From Indolivaga alginatilytica (GTDB lineage Bacteria; Bacteroidota; Bacteroidia; Bacteroidales; Dysgonomonadaceae): DNA of 64,000 nt. The notes beneath the pieces are model-generated. The model made no database searches. It was not told the origin of the DNA and was given only the letters and a program-made list of their open reading frames with translations. Each line of letters starts with the position of its first letter. Within the stretch, counting starts at the first letter, position 1. The stretch lies in NCBI RefSeq assembly GCF_003201355.1, contig NZ_QICL01000011.1, forward strand, positions 1-64,000, written 5' to 3'. Shown piece by piece: positions 17,722 through 25,180 of the stretch. The position numbers were made by a program, and so were the translations under genes.

Positions 17722-18428
17722 ATAAAATAAAAGAAACCGCAGAAAAAATACTCGGACGCAAATTAGAAGCATCGGAGGGAGTAGATATTCAATCTTTAGA
17801 AGTAGCAGAGAAAAAACTAAATGTGAAATTTCCGCAAACTTTAAAAGACTTTTATTTGAATGTTGGTCGTATAAGTTTGTTTACCGATGCTTTCGAGTTT
17901 TTCGCAAAGCCTAAACAAATATATATAAAGAGCAACAAATTAGTCTTTTTGGAAGAGAATCAGGCTGTCCTTTCTTGGGGGATCGATTTAGAAGATCTAG
18001 GAAAAGACGTAGTTCCTGTATATCATTCGCCAAATATAGGAGATCCCGAAGGCGAAGTAATTTGGTACGCTGAAGCATTACCTTTACCTGAGTTCTTGGT
18101 GTTGATTATGTTTTATCAGGCAGCTAGTGCAGATAGCGATATACAAGCAAAAACTGAGGGAGGATACTCTTTAAGCTACATTGGTTACAAGAGCGATCTG
18201 GAGAGTGCTGAGATATGGAGCAAATTCGAAAAAGAATTAGCTGATAAATGGGAAAAGGTCGTTGATGGTAATGGATTAGTTATTCATTGGTGCAAATATG
18301 GATTGTTGCTTTATTATTCTGTTCAGGATTTAGATTCGGATGTGGATGATTTAATATACCTAAGTACAAGAAAAGACTATGATTTGTCAGATTTCAAGAA
18401 TAAGTTTGGTTTTCAAAAACTAGACTAA
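17718..18428 (+). CDS. SMI1/KNR4 (SUKH)-like protein
   Basis: 236 residues, soluble. The region about 20-150 fits the SUKH/SMI1-KNR4 fold: VAEKKLNVKFPQTLKDFYLN (helix plus the LP...DFY-type motif), then a strand with FLEENQAVLSWGI. SUKH proteins are often immunity proteins against contact-dependent toxins, but many are single housekeeping genes. Here the ATG overlaps the recN stop (ATGA), which suggests a coupled intracellular role rather than a toxin-immunity locus, and no toxin gene is adjacent. Function unknown. Confidence 0.7.
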   Translation: MNKIKETAEKILGRKLEASEGVDIQSLEVAEKKLNVKFPQTLKDFYLNVGRISLFTDAFEFFAKPKQIYIKSNKLVFLEENQAVLSWGIDLEDLGKDVVPVYHSPNIGDPEGEVIWYAEALPLPEFLVLIMFYQAASADSDIQAKTEGGYSLSYIGYKSDLESAEIWSKFEKELADKWEKVVDGNGLVIHWCKYGLLLYYSVQDLDSDVDDLIYLSTRKDYDLSDFKNKFGFQKLD

Positions 18429-18435
18429 AAGGTAC

Positions 18436-18503
18436 GGATGTTATATACATCCATTAGTAAATAGAGAAATAAAATAAATGGGCGTATATAATACGTCCCT
18501 ACG
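18436..18503. repeat. Pair of short palindromes before rlmB
   Basis: Two adjacent hairpin units: GGATGT-TATAT-ACATCC (18436-18452) and GGGCGTATATAATACGTCCC (18480-18499, one bulged base) followed by TACG. The second has the look of small GTAGGG(A/G)CG-type dispersed palindromes found in many bacteria. It covers an upstream ATG (18478) that could extend rlmB, which argues against that start. Confidence 0.45.
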
Positions 18504-18519
18504 ATATAAAAGACTTTTA

Positions 18520-19263
18520 ATGAAAGAAAAAGAAATGATTTTTGGCATACGTGCCGTTATAGAAGCTATAGAAGCAGGAAAAGAAATAGATAAAATAATT
18601 GTAAAGAGAGAACTGCAAGGTGATCTTTTTAGAGAATTAACTGCTGCTTTAGCATCACACGATATACCTGTCCAAAGAGTTCCGGTGGAACGTATCGACA
18701 GATATACACGTAAAAATCACCAAGGTGTAATTGCTTTTTTATCGGCTGTTACTTATGAGAAGATTGAAGATATTATTCCTTTTTTATATGAACAAGGAAA
18801 AAGCCCTTTTATCTTAGTTTTAGATGGGTTGACCGATGTTCGTAACTTCGGTGCAATTGCCCGTACTTGTGAGGTTGCAGGAGTTGATGCTATTGTAATA
18901 CCTGCTCGAGGAAGCGTTACAGTAAATGCGGATGCTGTAAAAACTTCGGCAGGAGCATTGATGAAGATTCCGGTATGTAAAGAAAATAGTTTGACTGAAG
19001 CTATTCAATTTCTTAAAAATAGCGGAGTAAAAGTGGTAGCTGCAACAGAACGCGCTGCTCAACTGTATACTGAGGTTGATTATACCGGTCCTGTGGCTAT
19101 TGTGATGGGTGCAGAAGACGTAGGTGTGTCTAATGACAATCTTCGTATTTGTGATGATTTAGTGAAAATTCCACAGTTTGGAACTATTGGTTCGCTGAAT
19201 GTTTCGGTAGCTGCCGGAGTATTGATTTATGAATCTATCAGACAAAAAGGATTGAACGCATAA
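18520..19263 (+). CDS. rlmB: 23S rRNA 2'-O-methyltransferase of the RlmB/TrmH family
   Basis: SpoU-type (SPOUT fold) RNA methyltransferase, probably for G2251 of 23S rRNA. From the ATG at 18520 it is 247 residues and begins MKEKEMIFGIRAVIEAIEAG, the usual start of the family. A substrate-binding N-domain (to about 85) is followed by the three SPOUT motifs: DVRNFGAIARTCEVAGVDAI, IVMGAEDVGVS and IPQFGTIGSLNVSVAAGVL, which form the knot. An in-frame ATG at 18478 would add 14 residues encoded by a palindromic element, so I prefer the later start. Followed 28 bases later by ridA. Confidence 0.9.
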   Translation: MKEKEMIFGIRAVIEAIEAGKEIDKIIVKRELQGDLFRELTAALASHDIPVQRVPVERIDRYTRKNHQGVIAFLSAVTYEKIEDIIPFLYEQGKSPFILVLDGLTDVRNFGAIARTCEVAGVDAIVIPARGSVTVNADAVKTSAGALMKIPVCKENSLTEAIQFLKNSGVKVVAATERAAQLYTEVDYTGPVAIVMGAEDVGVSNDNLRICDDLVKIPQFGTIGSLNVSVAAGVLIYESIRQKGLNA

Positions 19264-19291
19264 TATTGACAAAATTTATACAATGTAGAAA

Positions 19292-19669
19292 ATGAAAAAA
19301 ATAATATCAACTAATAATGCTCCTGCGGCAATAGGGCCATATAGTCAGGCAATAGAAGTAAACGGAACACTTTATGCGTCGGGACAGATTCCTATCGATC
19401 CAGCTACTGGCGACTTTGTAGATGGAGGCATTAAAGAACAAACCGAGCAGGTGTTCAAAAATATCAAAGCTATCTTGACAGAAGCAGGTCTTACAACTAG
19501 CAATATTGTAAAAACAACAGTTTTGCTTTCTGATATAGCTAACTTTGCAGCCATGAATGAAGTTTATGCAACTCAATTCGAGGGAACATTTCCCGCTCGT
19601 TCTGCTTTTGCGGTAAGAGATCTTCCTAAGGCTGCTTTGGTGGAAATTGAAGTGATTGCAGTTCGATAA
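19292..19669 (+). CDS. ridA: RidA family 2-iminobutanoate/2-iminopropanoate deaminase
   Basis: 125-residue trimeric enzyme that hydrolyses reactive enamine/imine products of PLP enzymes. The whole family pattern is present: APAAIGPYSQAIEVNGTLYA, SGQIPIDPATG, and near the C-terminus FPARSAFAVRDLPKAALVEI with the substrate-binding Arg. The stop codon overlaps the first bases of a dispersed palindromic motif. Probably co-transcribed with rlmB. Confidence 0.95.
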   Translation: MKKIISTNNAPAAIGPYSQAIEVNGTLYASGQIPIDPATGDFVDGGIKEQTEQVFKNIKAILTEAGLTTSNIVKTTVLLSDIANFAAMNEVYATQFEGTFPARSAFAVRDLPKAALVEIEVIAVR

Positions 19670-19702
19670 GGTCACAGACTCTTTTTTATTGCTTTTGCAA
19701 GT
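19668..19702 (+). repeat. Intergenic palindromic motif, copy 2 (extended form)
   Basis: AAGGTCACAGACTC overlaps the ridA stop and continues into TTTTTTATTGCTTTTGCAAG. The 3' part closely matches the copy at 27219. It lies 55 bases before the yccF start. Confidence 0.6.
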
Positions 19703-19756
19703 AAAATATCAATAGCTGTTATTTATTTGACATGTAGTAAAAAAACATTACAAAAA

Positions 19757-20134
19757 ATGAGAAATTTTATAGGTAATCTTATCTGGCTTGTATTTGGTGG
19801 ATGGGCAATTGCTCTTGAATACTTTATTGCAAGCATCGCTATGATGATAACCATCATCGGTATTCCTTTCGGGTTACAGTCTATCAAATTGGGTGTACTT
19901 GCAGTATGGCCTTTTGGCAGTAAGGTAGTTACTATTGAAGAGTCATCGGGATGCCTCAATACAATAATGAATGTTATCTGGATTATTGTAGGAGGCTTTT
20001 GGATTGCTCTGACTCATGTGTTTTTTGGAGCTTTGCTTTGTATAACTATCATTGGTATACCTTTTGGATTGCAGCATTTTAAATTTATCAAATTAGCATT
20101 GTTTCCTTTCGGAAAGAAGGTTGTAGATGCCTGA
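19757..20134 (+). CDS. yccF: YccF family inner-membrane protein
   Basis: 125-residue membrane protein with two YccF repeats, each a hydrophobic hairpin followed by the signature IGIPFGLQ (about 35-42 and 96-103) and WPFG/FPFG. The ATG at 19757 (MRNFIGNLIWLVFGGW) gives the usual family length; an upstream extension of ten residues is poor and rejected. Function unknown; such proteins have four membrane segments. A terminator follows. Confidence 0.88.
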   Translation: MRNFIGNLIWLVFGGWAIALEYFIASIAMMITIIGIPFGLQSIKLGVLAVWPFGSKVVTIEESSGCLNTIMNVIWIIVGGFWIALTHVFFGALLCITIIGIPFGLQHFKFIKLALFPFGKKVVDA

Positions 20135-20156
20135 TTGAGTTAATATATAACGAATA

Positions 20157-20197
20157 GAGGCCTTTATACTAACTTTTGTATAGAGGCTTTTGTTTTT
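20157..20197 (+). terminator. Terminator after yccF
   Basis: CCTTTATAC (20161-20169) pairs with GTATAGAGG (20178-20186, one G-U), then a T-rich run. Confidence 0.75.
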
Positions 20198-20226
20198 TAT
20201 ATAGATAATGTATATCGGAAAAAGGC

Positions 20227-20255
20227 TTTGATATTAAAAGAAAGCATTATTTTTG
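20227..20255 (+). promoter_or_regulatory. Promoter of the small barrel gene
   Basis: TTTG (20227-20230), a 17-bp spacer and TATTTTTG (20248-20255). Confidence 0.45.
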
Positions 20256-20354
20256 TAGTGTGATAAATAATTATGTAAACCTATGTTTGAGAAAATTGTT
20301 TATATGTAGTGCTATAATGGTTATGGTACTATTTTTTTACTAAATATAACCCAG

Positions 20355-20858
20355 ATGAAGAAATCGAAGATATTATTATTGTTACTTCTTTTACCTGTTC
20401 TTTGCTACGGACAGTTGATCGGATTAGGGGGGCAATATTCGGAGGGAGCCAACGGGCAGTTTTTTACAAGTATGGCTTTTCCTACATTTCATCAGAAAAA
20501 TAAGTTGAATACCTTTGTATCCAGTGGATTAGAAATAACAACATCGGGAGGTGCAAAAATGAGCGGTTTGAATCTAAAACCTATTCAGATTAAATCTTTT
20601 TTGAGTGAGGATTTGTTTAATAAGAACCCTTATACTATTTTGGTCGGTGTTGATGGTGGATATCTCTTTGATTTCAGACAGGGTAGACAAAATGGAATTG
20701 TAATTACGCCTAACATATATGTTGATTATAAGTTCTTCTTCGTGAAAGCCGGATATGATTTTGATGTCACTAACGGCCAAAACCAATTTTTCGTTCGGGC
20801 GGGTGTCGGTCTTGGTTTAGGAGTATTAAAGATGTTTGCAAAAACTCAGATCTGGTAA
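20355..20858 (+). CDS. Hypothetical exported small beta-barrel-like protein
   Basis: 167 residues with a clear signal peptide (MKKSKILLLLLLLPVLCYG) and then alternating hydrophobic/polar strands rich in Gly and aromatic residues (IVITPNIYVDYKFFFVKAGY; FFVRAGVGLGLGVLKMF), as in small outer-membrane barrels. It has no Cys or recognisable motif in the mature part. It has its own promoter, follows a terminator and precedes mnmA by 123 bases. Location in the outer membrane is inferred from strand pattern only. Confidence 0.65.
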   Translation: MKKSKILLLLLLLPVLCYGQLIGLGGQYSEGANGQFFTSMAFPTFHQKNKLNTFVSSGLEITTSGGAKMSGLNLKPIQIKSFLSEDLFNKNPYTILVGVDGGYLFDFRQGRQNGIVITPNIYVDYKFFFVKAGYDFDVTNGQNQFFVRAGVGLGLGVLKMFAKTQIW

Positions 20859-20947
20859 ATATTGTAATTTGAAAAAACATAGTTAATAATAAGATTTAAT
20901 ACGGCTGTTAATTTATAAAAGGCAGTTGTACTTACTTTATAAATAAA

Positions 20948-20962
20948 AAGGTTTGAAACCTT
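20948..20962 (+). repeat. Intergenic palindromic motif, copy 3
   Basis: AAGGTTTGAAACCTT, a perfect seven-pair stem with a one-base centre, ending 20 bases before the mnmA start. Confidence 0.6.
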
Positions 20963-20981
20963 AAAGGAGTTAAATAGAAAA

Positions 20982-22061
20982 ATGAAAATAGCAGCTCTTG
21001 TATCGGGAGGCGTTGATAGTTCGGTAGTTGTTCACCAATTGAAAGAACAAGGTTATGATCCTACCATCTTTTATATACGTATTGGTATGGAAGATAAAGA
21101 CGGTTATATTGATTGTCCTGCCGAAGAAGATATAGAAATAACAACTTATATTGCTAAAAAATATGGTTGTAAAATGGAGATTGTATCTCTCCACGAAGAG
21201 TATTGGGAAAATGTAGTGAGTTACACCATCGAAGCTGTAAAGAGAGGCTTAACTCCGAATCCTGATATTATGTGTAATAAGATGATTAAGTTTGGCTGTT
21301 TCGAGCAAAAGTGGGGACACGAGTTCGATAAGATAGCTACAGGACATTATGCCACTACCACCGAATTGAACGGTAAGACATGGCTGTCTACAGCAAAAGA
21401 CCATGTTAAAGATCAAACCTATTTCTTAGGACAAATAGATTACCTGCAAGCTTCTAAATTGATGTTTCCGATAGGTAATTTGTTGAAAAGCGAAGTTCGT
21501 GCTATTGCAGCTCAAGAGAGTTTACCTTCTGCCATGAGAAAGGATAGTCAAGGAATTTGCTTTTTAGGTAAAGTCAATTATAATGATTTTATCGGCAGAT
21601 ATTTGGGCGAACGTCCCGGAAAGATTGTGGAACTTGAAACGGGAAAAGTTTTAGGAAAACACAATGGCTATTGGTTTCACACCATTGGGCAGCGTAAAGG
21701 TTTAGGACTAGGTGGTGGACCTTGGTTTGTAATAAAGAAAGATGTTAAGCGAAATATTATATATGTATCTAATGGTTATGATCCCGAAACTCAATATGGA
21801 AAAACGGTAAACCTCGGAGGGTTTTCATTTATAACAGAGGATATTTGGGGTGATTTCGAAGATAAAAAAGATATTACCTTCAAAGTACGGCATACTCCCG
21901 AATTTACAACAGGAACCATTGAAAAAATAGGTGACATATATCGTATTCAATCGAATGAAAAGATACAAGGTATTGCTGCCGGACAATTTGGAGTTGTATA
22001 TGACAAAGAATCAAAATTATGTCTCGGAAGTGGTGTAATTGCTGATGAACAAGCTGATTAA
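20982..22061 (+). CDS. mnmA: tRNA-specific 2-thiouridylase MnmA
   Basis: Installs the 2-thio group on wobble uridine 34 of tRNA-Lys/Glu/Gln. The 359-residue protein has the PP-loop SGGVDSS (8-14), the first catalytic Cys in NPDIMCNK (near 93), [14 protein letters not shown] and the second catalytic Cys in [11 protein letters not shown] (near 200), then the C-terminal beta-barrel domain. The segment after the PP-loop ([19 protein letters not shown]) differs from the usual WD...CC form; Bacteroidales often carry more than one MnmA, and this looks like the variant type. Full length. Confidence 0.93.
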   Translation: MKIAALVSGGVDSSVVVHQLKEQGYDPTIFYIRIGMEDKDGYIDCPAEEDIEITTYIAKKYGCKMEIVSLHEEYWENVVSYTIEAVKRGLTPNPDIMCNKMIKFGCFEQKWGHEFDKIATGHYATTTELNGKTWLSTAKDHVKDQTYFLGQIDYLQASKLMFPIGNLLKSEVRAIAAQESLPSAMRKDSQGICFLGKVNYNDFIGRYLGERPGKIVELETGKVLGKHNGYWFHTIGQRKGLGLGGGPWFVIKKDVKRNIIYVSNGYDPETQYGKTVNLGGFSFITEDIWGDFEDKKDITFKVRHTPEFTTGTIEKIGDIYRIQSNEKIQGIAAGQFGVVYDKESKLCLGSGVIADEQAD

Positions 22062-22154
22062 GGTTGCAGCCGATTATTGCTTTGGTAAATACAGCGGCAT
22101 AATTGGCTGTTATTAAAATTATAATAATATTTTACATTACCTGATGCTTGTGAT

Positions 22155-22793
22155 ATGGATGAGCTAGTTGATTTTTGGAGTAATATTCGATTTGTTGATA
22201 TTATTGAATTTCTGGGAACTTTTGCCTTTGCTATCAGTGGTATCAGATTAGCTTCCGCTAAAAGATTCGATTGGTTTGGAGCCTTGGTTGTCGGGTTGGT
22301 GACTGCTATCGGAGGGGGGACTTTGAGGGATCTGCTTCTGGGGCTTACTCCTTTCTGGATGCTGTCGAGTGTATATCTTTGGTGTACGGTTTTAGCTTTA
22401 TTCTGTGTGATTGTTTACCGTAAAATCTTAGTTCGGCTCAATAATACATTCTTTTGGTTCGATAGTATCGGATTAGGATTATTTGTGGTGGTAGGAGCCG
22501 AAAAAACGCTGGCTTTGGGTTACGCTCCATGGGTGATTGTCATAATGGCTACTATTACTGGTGTTGTCGGGGGGATTATCCGTGATATTCTGATCAATGA
22601 AATACCTATTATATTTACTCAGGAACTTTATGCAGTTGCCTGTATCATTGGTGGGCTCTTATTCTGCCTGTTAAATTATCTAGGAGTAACTATGCCTGTT
22701 GTTCAAATATCTACGGCTGTATGTGTATTTGTAATACGAATTTTGGCAACTAAATATCACTGGAGGCTACCTATTCTCAAGGGAGAGGATTAG
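22155..22793 (+). CDS. TRIC-type cation channel / UPF0126 membrane protein
   Basis: 212 residues with seven predicted membrane helices built from two repeats. Each repeat contains the family glycine-rich motif followed by RD: AIGGGTLRDLLLG and GVVGGIIRDILINEIP. Bacterial TRIC homologues form trimeric potassium channels; some are annotated as glycine transporters (YicG-like), so the substrate is uncertain. Transcribed alone, 93 bases after mnmA. Confidence 0.87.
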   Translation: MDELVDFWSNIRFVDIIEFLGTFAFAISGIRLASAKRFDWFGALVVGLVTAIGGGTLRDLLLGLTPFWMLSSVYLWCTVLALFCVIVYRKILVRLNNTFFWFDSIGLGLFVVVGAEKTLALGYAPWVIVIMATITGVVGGIIRDILINEIPIIFTQELYAVACIIGGLLFCLLNYLGVTMPVVQISTAVCVFVIRILATKYHWRLPILKGED

Positions 22794-22826
22794 TTTCTCC
22801 ATTTTGAATTCTCAGATCATTGTGAT

Positions 22827-23222
22827 TCAGGAGTTCTTTTGATTCTTCCTTTTGTTTTTTTCTAAATTCTCTTTCTCTCTAAATTTTATAATCTTCTTTA
22901 TTAGTGTAATAGGGATAGGCTTATCCGGAGAAAATCTAATAGTACCCTTAGAAGTTTTATAGTCTGTCAATTCATCTTTAAAGACTTCGATAGCCTCCGA
23001 ACCGGGAAACAGGCTGACATGCTTTGCAAAGCCGCCGAAGTAAATTAGAATACCATTTAACTTATAGGCTGGCATCTCATAACTGATAGACTCCTCAGCT
23101 TGTGGAACTGTTTGTTTGATGATATTTCTTAGTTGTACCAAATATTCCTTTACAGAGGGAGAAGCTGCAGCAATATATTCATCAACCGTAGTGGGTTTGG
23201 GAATGTTTGTTTCTGATTTCAT
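22827..23222 (-). CDS. DUF1801 (YdhG-like) protein
   Basis: 131 residues, cytoplasmic. The body matches DUF1801/YdhG: PTTVDEYIAAASP, ESISYEMPAYKLNG and GGFAKHVSLFPG, then KGTIRFSPDKPIP. The fold resembles frataxin/CyaY and some members are called iron chaperones, but this is not established for the family. The C-terminal tail is strongly basic (EKNKRKNQKNS). Convergent with the TRIC gene. Confidence 0.85.
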   Translation of the reverse strand: MKSETNIPKPTTVDEYIAAASPSVKEYLVQLRNIIKQTVPQAEESISYEMPAYKLNGILIYFGGFAKHVSLFPGSEAIEVFKDELTDYKTSKGTIRFSPDKPIPITLIKKIIKFREKENLEKNKRKNQKNS

Positions 23223-23338
23223 TGTTTAAATTAAGTCAAATATTTATTTCTATATTTAATAACCTGTTTTTTACAGGTTTTGTTCGGTTCTCCGTATCAT
23301 ATAAATGTAACTGTGTAGCTTTTCTTTTCACATCTTCT

Positions 23339-23375
23339 AAATGAGGTGATATCTCATTTTCAATTGGTATATTTG
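23339..23375 (+). promoter_or_regulatory. Promoter with inverted repeat before the EEP gene
   Basis: Seven-base arms AAATGAG (23339-23345) and CTCATTT (23353-23359) lie just upstream of a TATATTTG -7 box (23368-23375). The dyad occupies the -33 region, where a repressor or activator would sit. The regulator is unknown. Confidence 0.4.
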
Positions 23376-23424
23376 TCTATATTTTATACAACTGTTGTTT
23401 ATCTATGCCTTAATTTATAAAAAT

Positions 23425-24174
23425 ATGAAAACACGATTAATTACATTTTTGACTGGTGTCTTACTTCTCATTTCTTTGAGTATCAGTTCTCAAAACGATC
23501 TTCGCATTATGACTTATAATATCCGTAATGGGATAGGAATGGATATGAAGTCCGATTATAAACGTACTGTAAATGTAATAAATAAGTATCATCCCGATAT
23601 TGTTGCTGTTCAGGAGGTTGATAGTATGACTAACCGAAGCAATAAGCGTTTTGTATTAGGAGAACTTAGTAGATTAACGGGGATGTACTACTATTATGCC
23701 CCTGCTATCGATTATGACGGAGGAAAATATGGAACGGGTTTATTGTCCCGAGAAAAACCTATACGCACAAGTTATATTCCACTACCGGGAAGGGAAGAAC
23801 AGAGAGTACTGCTTATTGCGGAATTTGATAAGTTTGTATTTTTAGGAGTTCACCTTTCTTTAACGACTGAGGATCAGTTAAAATCTGTCGAGATTATAAA
23901 ACAAGAGTTGGCAGAAATAAAGAAACCTGTATTTGTAGCCGGTGACTTTAATGCTCATCCGGATTCAGAAGTAATTGAGCTGCTAAAGAAAAGTTTTACA
24001 GTTTTGAGTTCTTCCGCTAATACATTTCCGGCAGATAAACCTACAGAATGTATTGACTATATTGCACTAGATAAAAAAACTTTTAAAAGCCGATTTTTCA
24101 GAAATAGTTTTGTAATAGATGAACCCGAAGCATCAGATCATAGACCGGTGATAGTTGATGTAAAACTTCCGTAA
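23425..24174 (+). CDS. Secreted endonuclease/exonuclease/phosphatase family hydrolase
   Basis: 249 residues from the ATG at 23425, which gives a standard signal peptide (MKTRLITFLTGVLLLISLSI). The EEP fold residues are present: MTYNIRNG (metal-binding Asn), VQEVD (metal-binding Glu), GDFNAHPDS and SDHRPV (catalytic Asp-His). Secreted EEP proteins of Bacteroidota act on phosphodiester or phosphate substrates such as nucleic acids, phospholipids or sphingolipids; the exact substrate is not visible. An earlier TTG in frame is rejected because it buries the signal peptide. Confidence 0.9.
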   Translation: MKTRLITFLTGVLLLISLSISSQNDLRIMTYNIRNGIGMDMKSDYKRTVNVINKYHPDIVAVQEVDSMTNRSNKRFVLGELSRLTGMYYYYAPAIDYDGGKYGTGLLSREKPIRTSYIPLPGREEQRVLLIAEFDKFVFLGVHLSLTTEDQLKSVEIIKQELAEIKKPVFVAGDFNAHPDSEVIELLKKSFTVLSSSANTFPADKPTECIDYIALDKKTFKSRFFRNSFVIDEPEASDHRPVIVDVKLP

Positions 24175-24235
24175 GAAGCGTGTCTGCATAACGATTTTTG
24201 ATTGTTTTTGTCTATGTGGGTATAGTGATTATCTA

Positions 24236-24267
24236 TTTGATTTGTTGGTGTGGAATTTGTTACTTTG
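24236..24267 (+). promoter_or_regulatory. Putative promoter of the peroxiredoxin gene
   Basis: TTTG (24236-24239), a 20-bp spacer and TTACTTTG (24260-24267), one mismatch from TAnnTTTG; leader of about 25 nt. Confidence 0.35.
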
Positions 24268-24300
24268 TTATAAGAAAATATAACTAAATTAATTAAAATC

Positions 24301-24936
24301 ATGGCAGTATTAGTAGGTAAAAAAGCCCCTGTATTTAATGTTAGTGCAGTAGTAAATGGTAATGAAATTGTTGAAAATTTTTCGTTAGAACAATTTATTG
24401 GAAAGAAGTATGTAATATTCTTCTTTTATCCGGCAGATTTCACTTTTGTATGCCCAACTGAATTGATAGCATTCCAAGATCAAATCGCAGAATTTGAATC
24501 TCGTAATGTAGCTGTAGTAGGTGCATCAACAGACTCTGCATTCTCTCACTGGAAATGGCTGCAAACTCCACAAAACCAAGGTGGTATTCAGGGTGTTAAA
24601 TATCCGATTATTTCTGACCAAACATTAATGGTTTCTAAAAATTACGATGTTTTAGCCGGTGATACAGATTATAACGATTTTGGAGAAGAGATTTTTGTTG
24701 GAGCTCCTCAAGCTTACCGTGGTCTTTTCTTGATTGATAAGGAAGGTATTGTACGTCATCAAGTTGTAAATGATATGCCTCTGGGACGTAGTGTTGAAGA
24801 AACGCTTCGTTTGGTTGATGCTCTACAATTTACAGAAGAGTTTGGTGAAGTATGCCCTGCAAACTGGAAAAAAGGAAAAGAAGGTTTAAAAGCTACTCAA
24901 GAAGGTATTTCTGACTATCTATCTCATAGCCACTAA
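24301..24936 (+). CDS. 2-Cys peroxiredoxin (AhpC/Prx1 type)
   Basis: Thiol peroxidase for hydrogen peroxide and organic peroxides. The 211-residue protein has the peroxidatic Cys in FTFVCPTE (Cys51), the resolving Cys in EVCPANW (about 185), and the GGIQG/PLGRS elements of typical 2-Cys enzymes. The C-terminal tail after the resolving Cys is extended (about 27 residues), as in Prx1/Tsa. Monocistronic with its own promoter and terminator; no ahpF gene follows, so its reductant is probably thioredoxin. Confidence 0.94.
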   Translation: MAVLVGKKAPVFNVSAVVNGNEIVENFSLEQFIGKKYVIFFFYPADFTFVCPTELIAFQDQIAEFESRNVAVVGASTDSAFSHWKWLQTPQNQGGIQGVKYPIISDQTLMVSKNYDVLAGDTDYNDFGEEIFVGAPQAYRGLFLIDKEGIVRHQVVNDMPLGRSVEETLRLVDALQFTEEFGEVCPANWKKGKEGLKATQEGISDYLSHSH

Positions 24937-24957
24937 GAAATAACTGATATAAATAAT

Positions 24958-24997
24958 AAAGCCACAGCAGTTTACTTGTTGTGGCTTTGTTGTTTTA
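24958..24997 (+). terminator. Terminator after the peroxiredoxin gene
   Basis: AAAGCCACA (24958-24966) pairs with TGTGGCTTT (24980-24988), then GTTGTTTT. Confidence 0.7.
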
Positions 24998-25180
24998 GAA
25001 GATCAAGCTTTTTGGTTTGTATTGAAGAGGATGGGATTGCTTTGATATACAATATTAAAGAGTGATTTGCATAACTATAAAAATACCACCTCCTTTCCTT
25101 TGTAACTTTTCCAGAAGTTATTTGTTGAATAACAAAGATTTGAATTTTGTTTCGTAATTTTGTCTTAAACTTAATTGGCA

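Noticed and set aside
17718-18428. Toxin immunity locus based on the SUKH fold
   Set aside because: No polymorphic toxin gene or secretion marker is nearby and the gene is coupled to recN.
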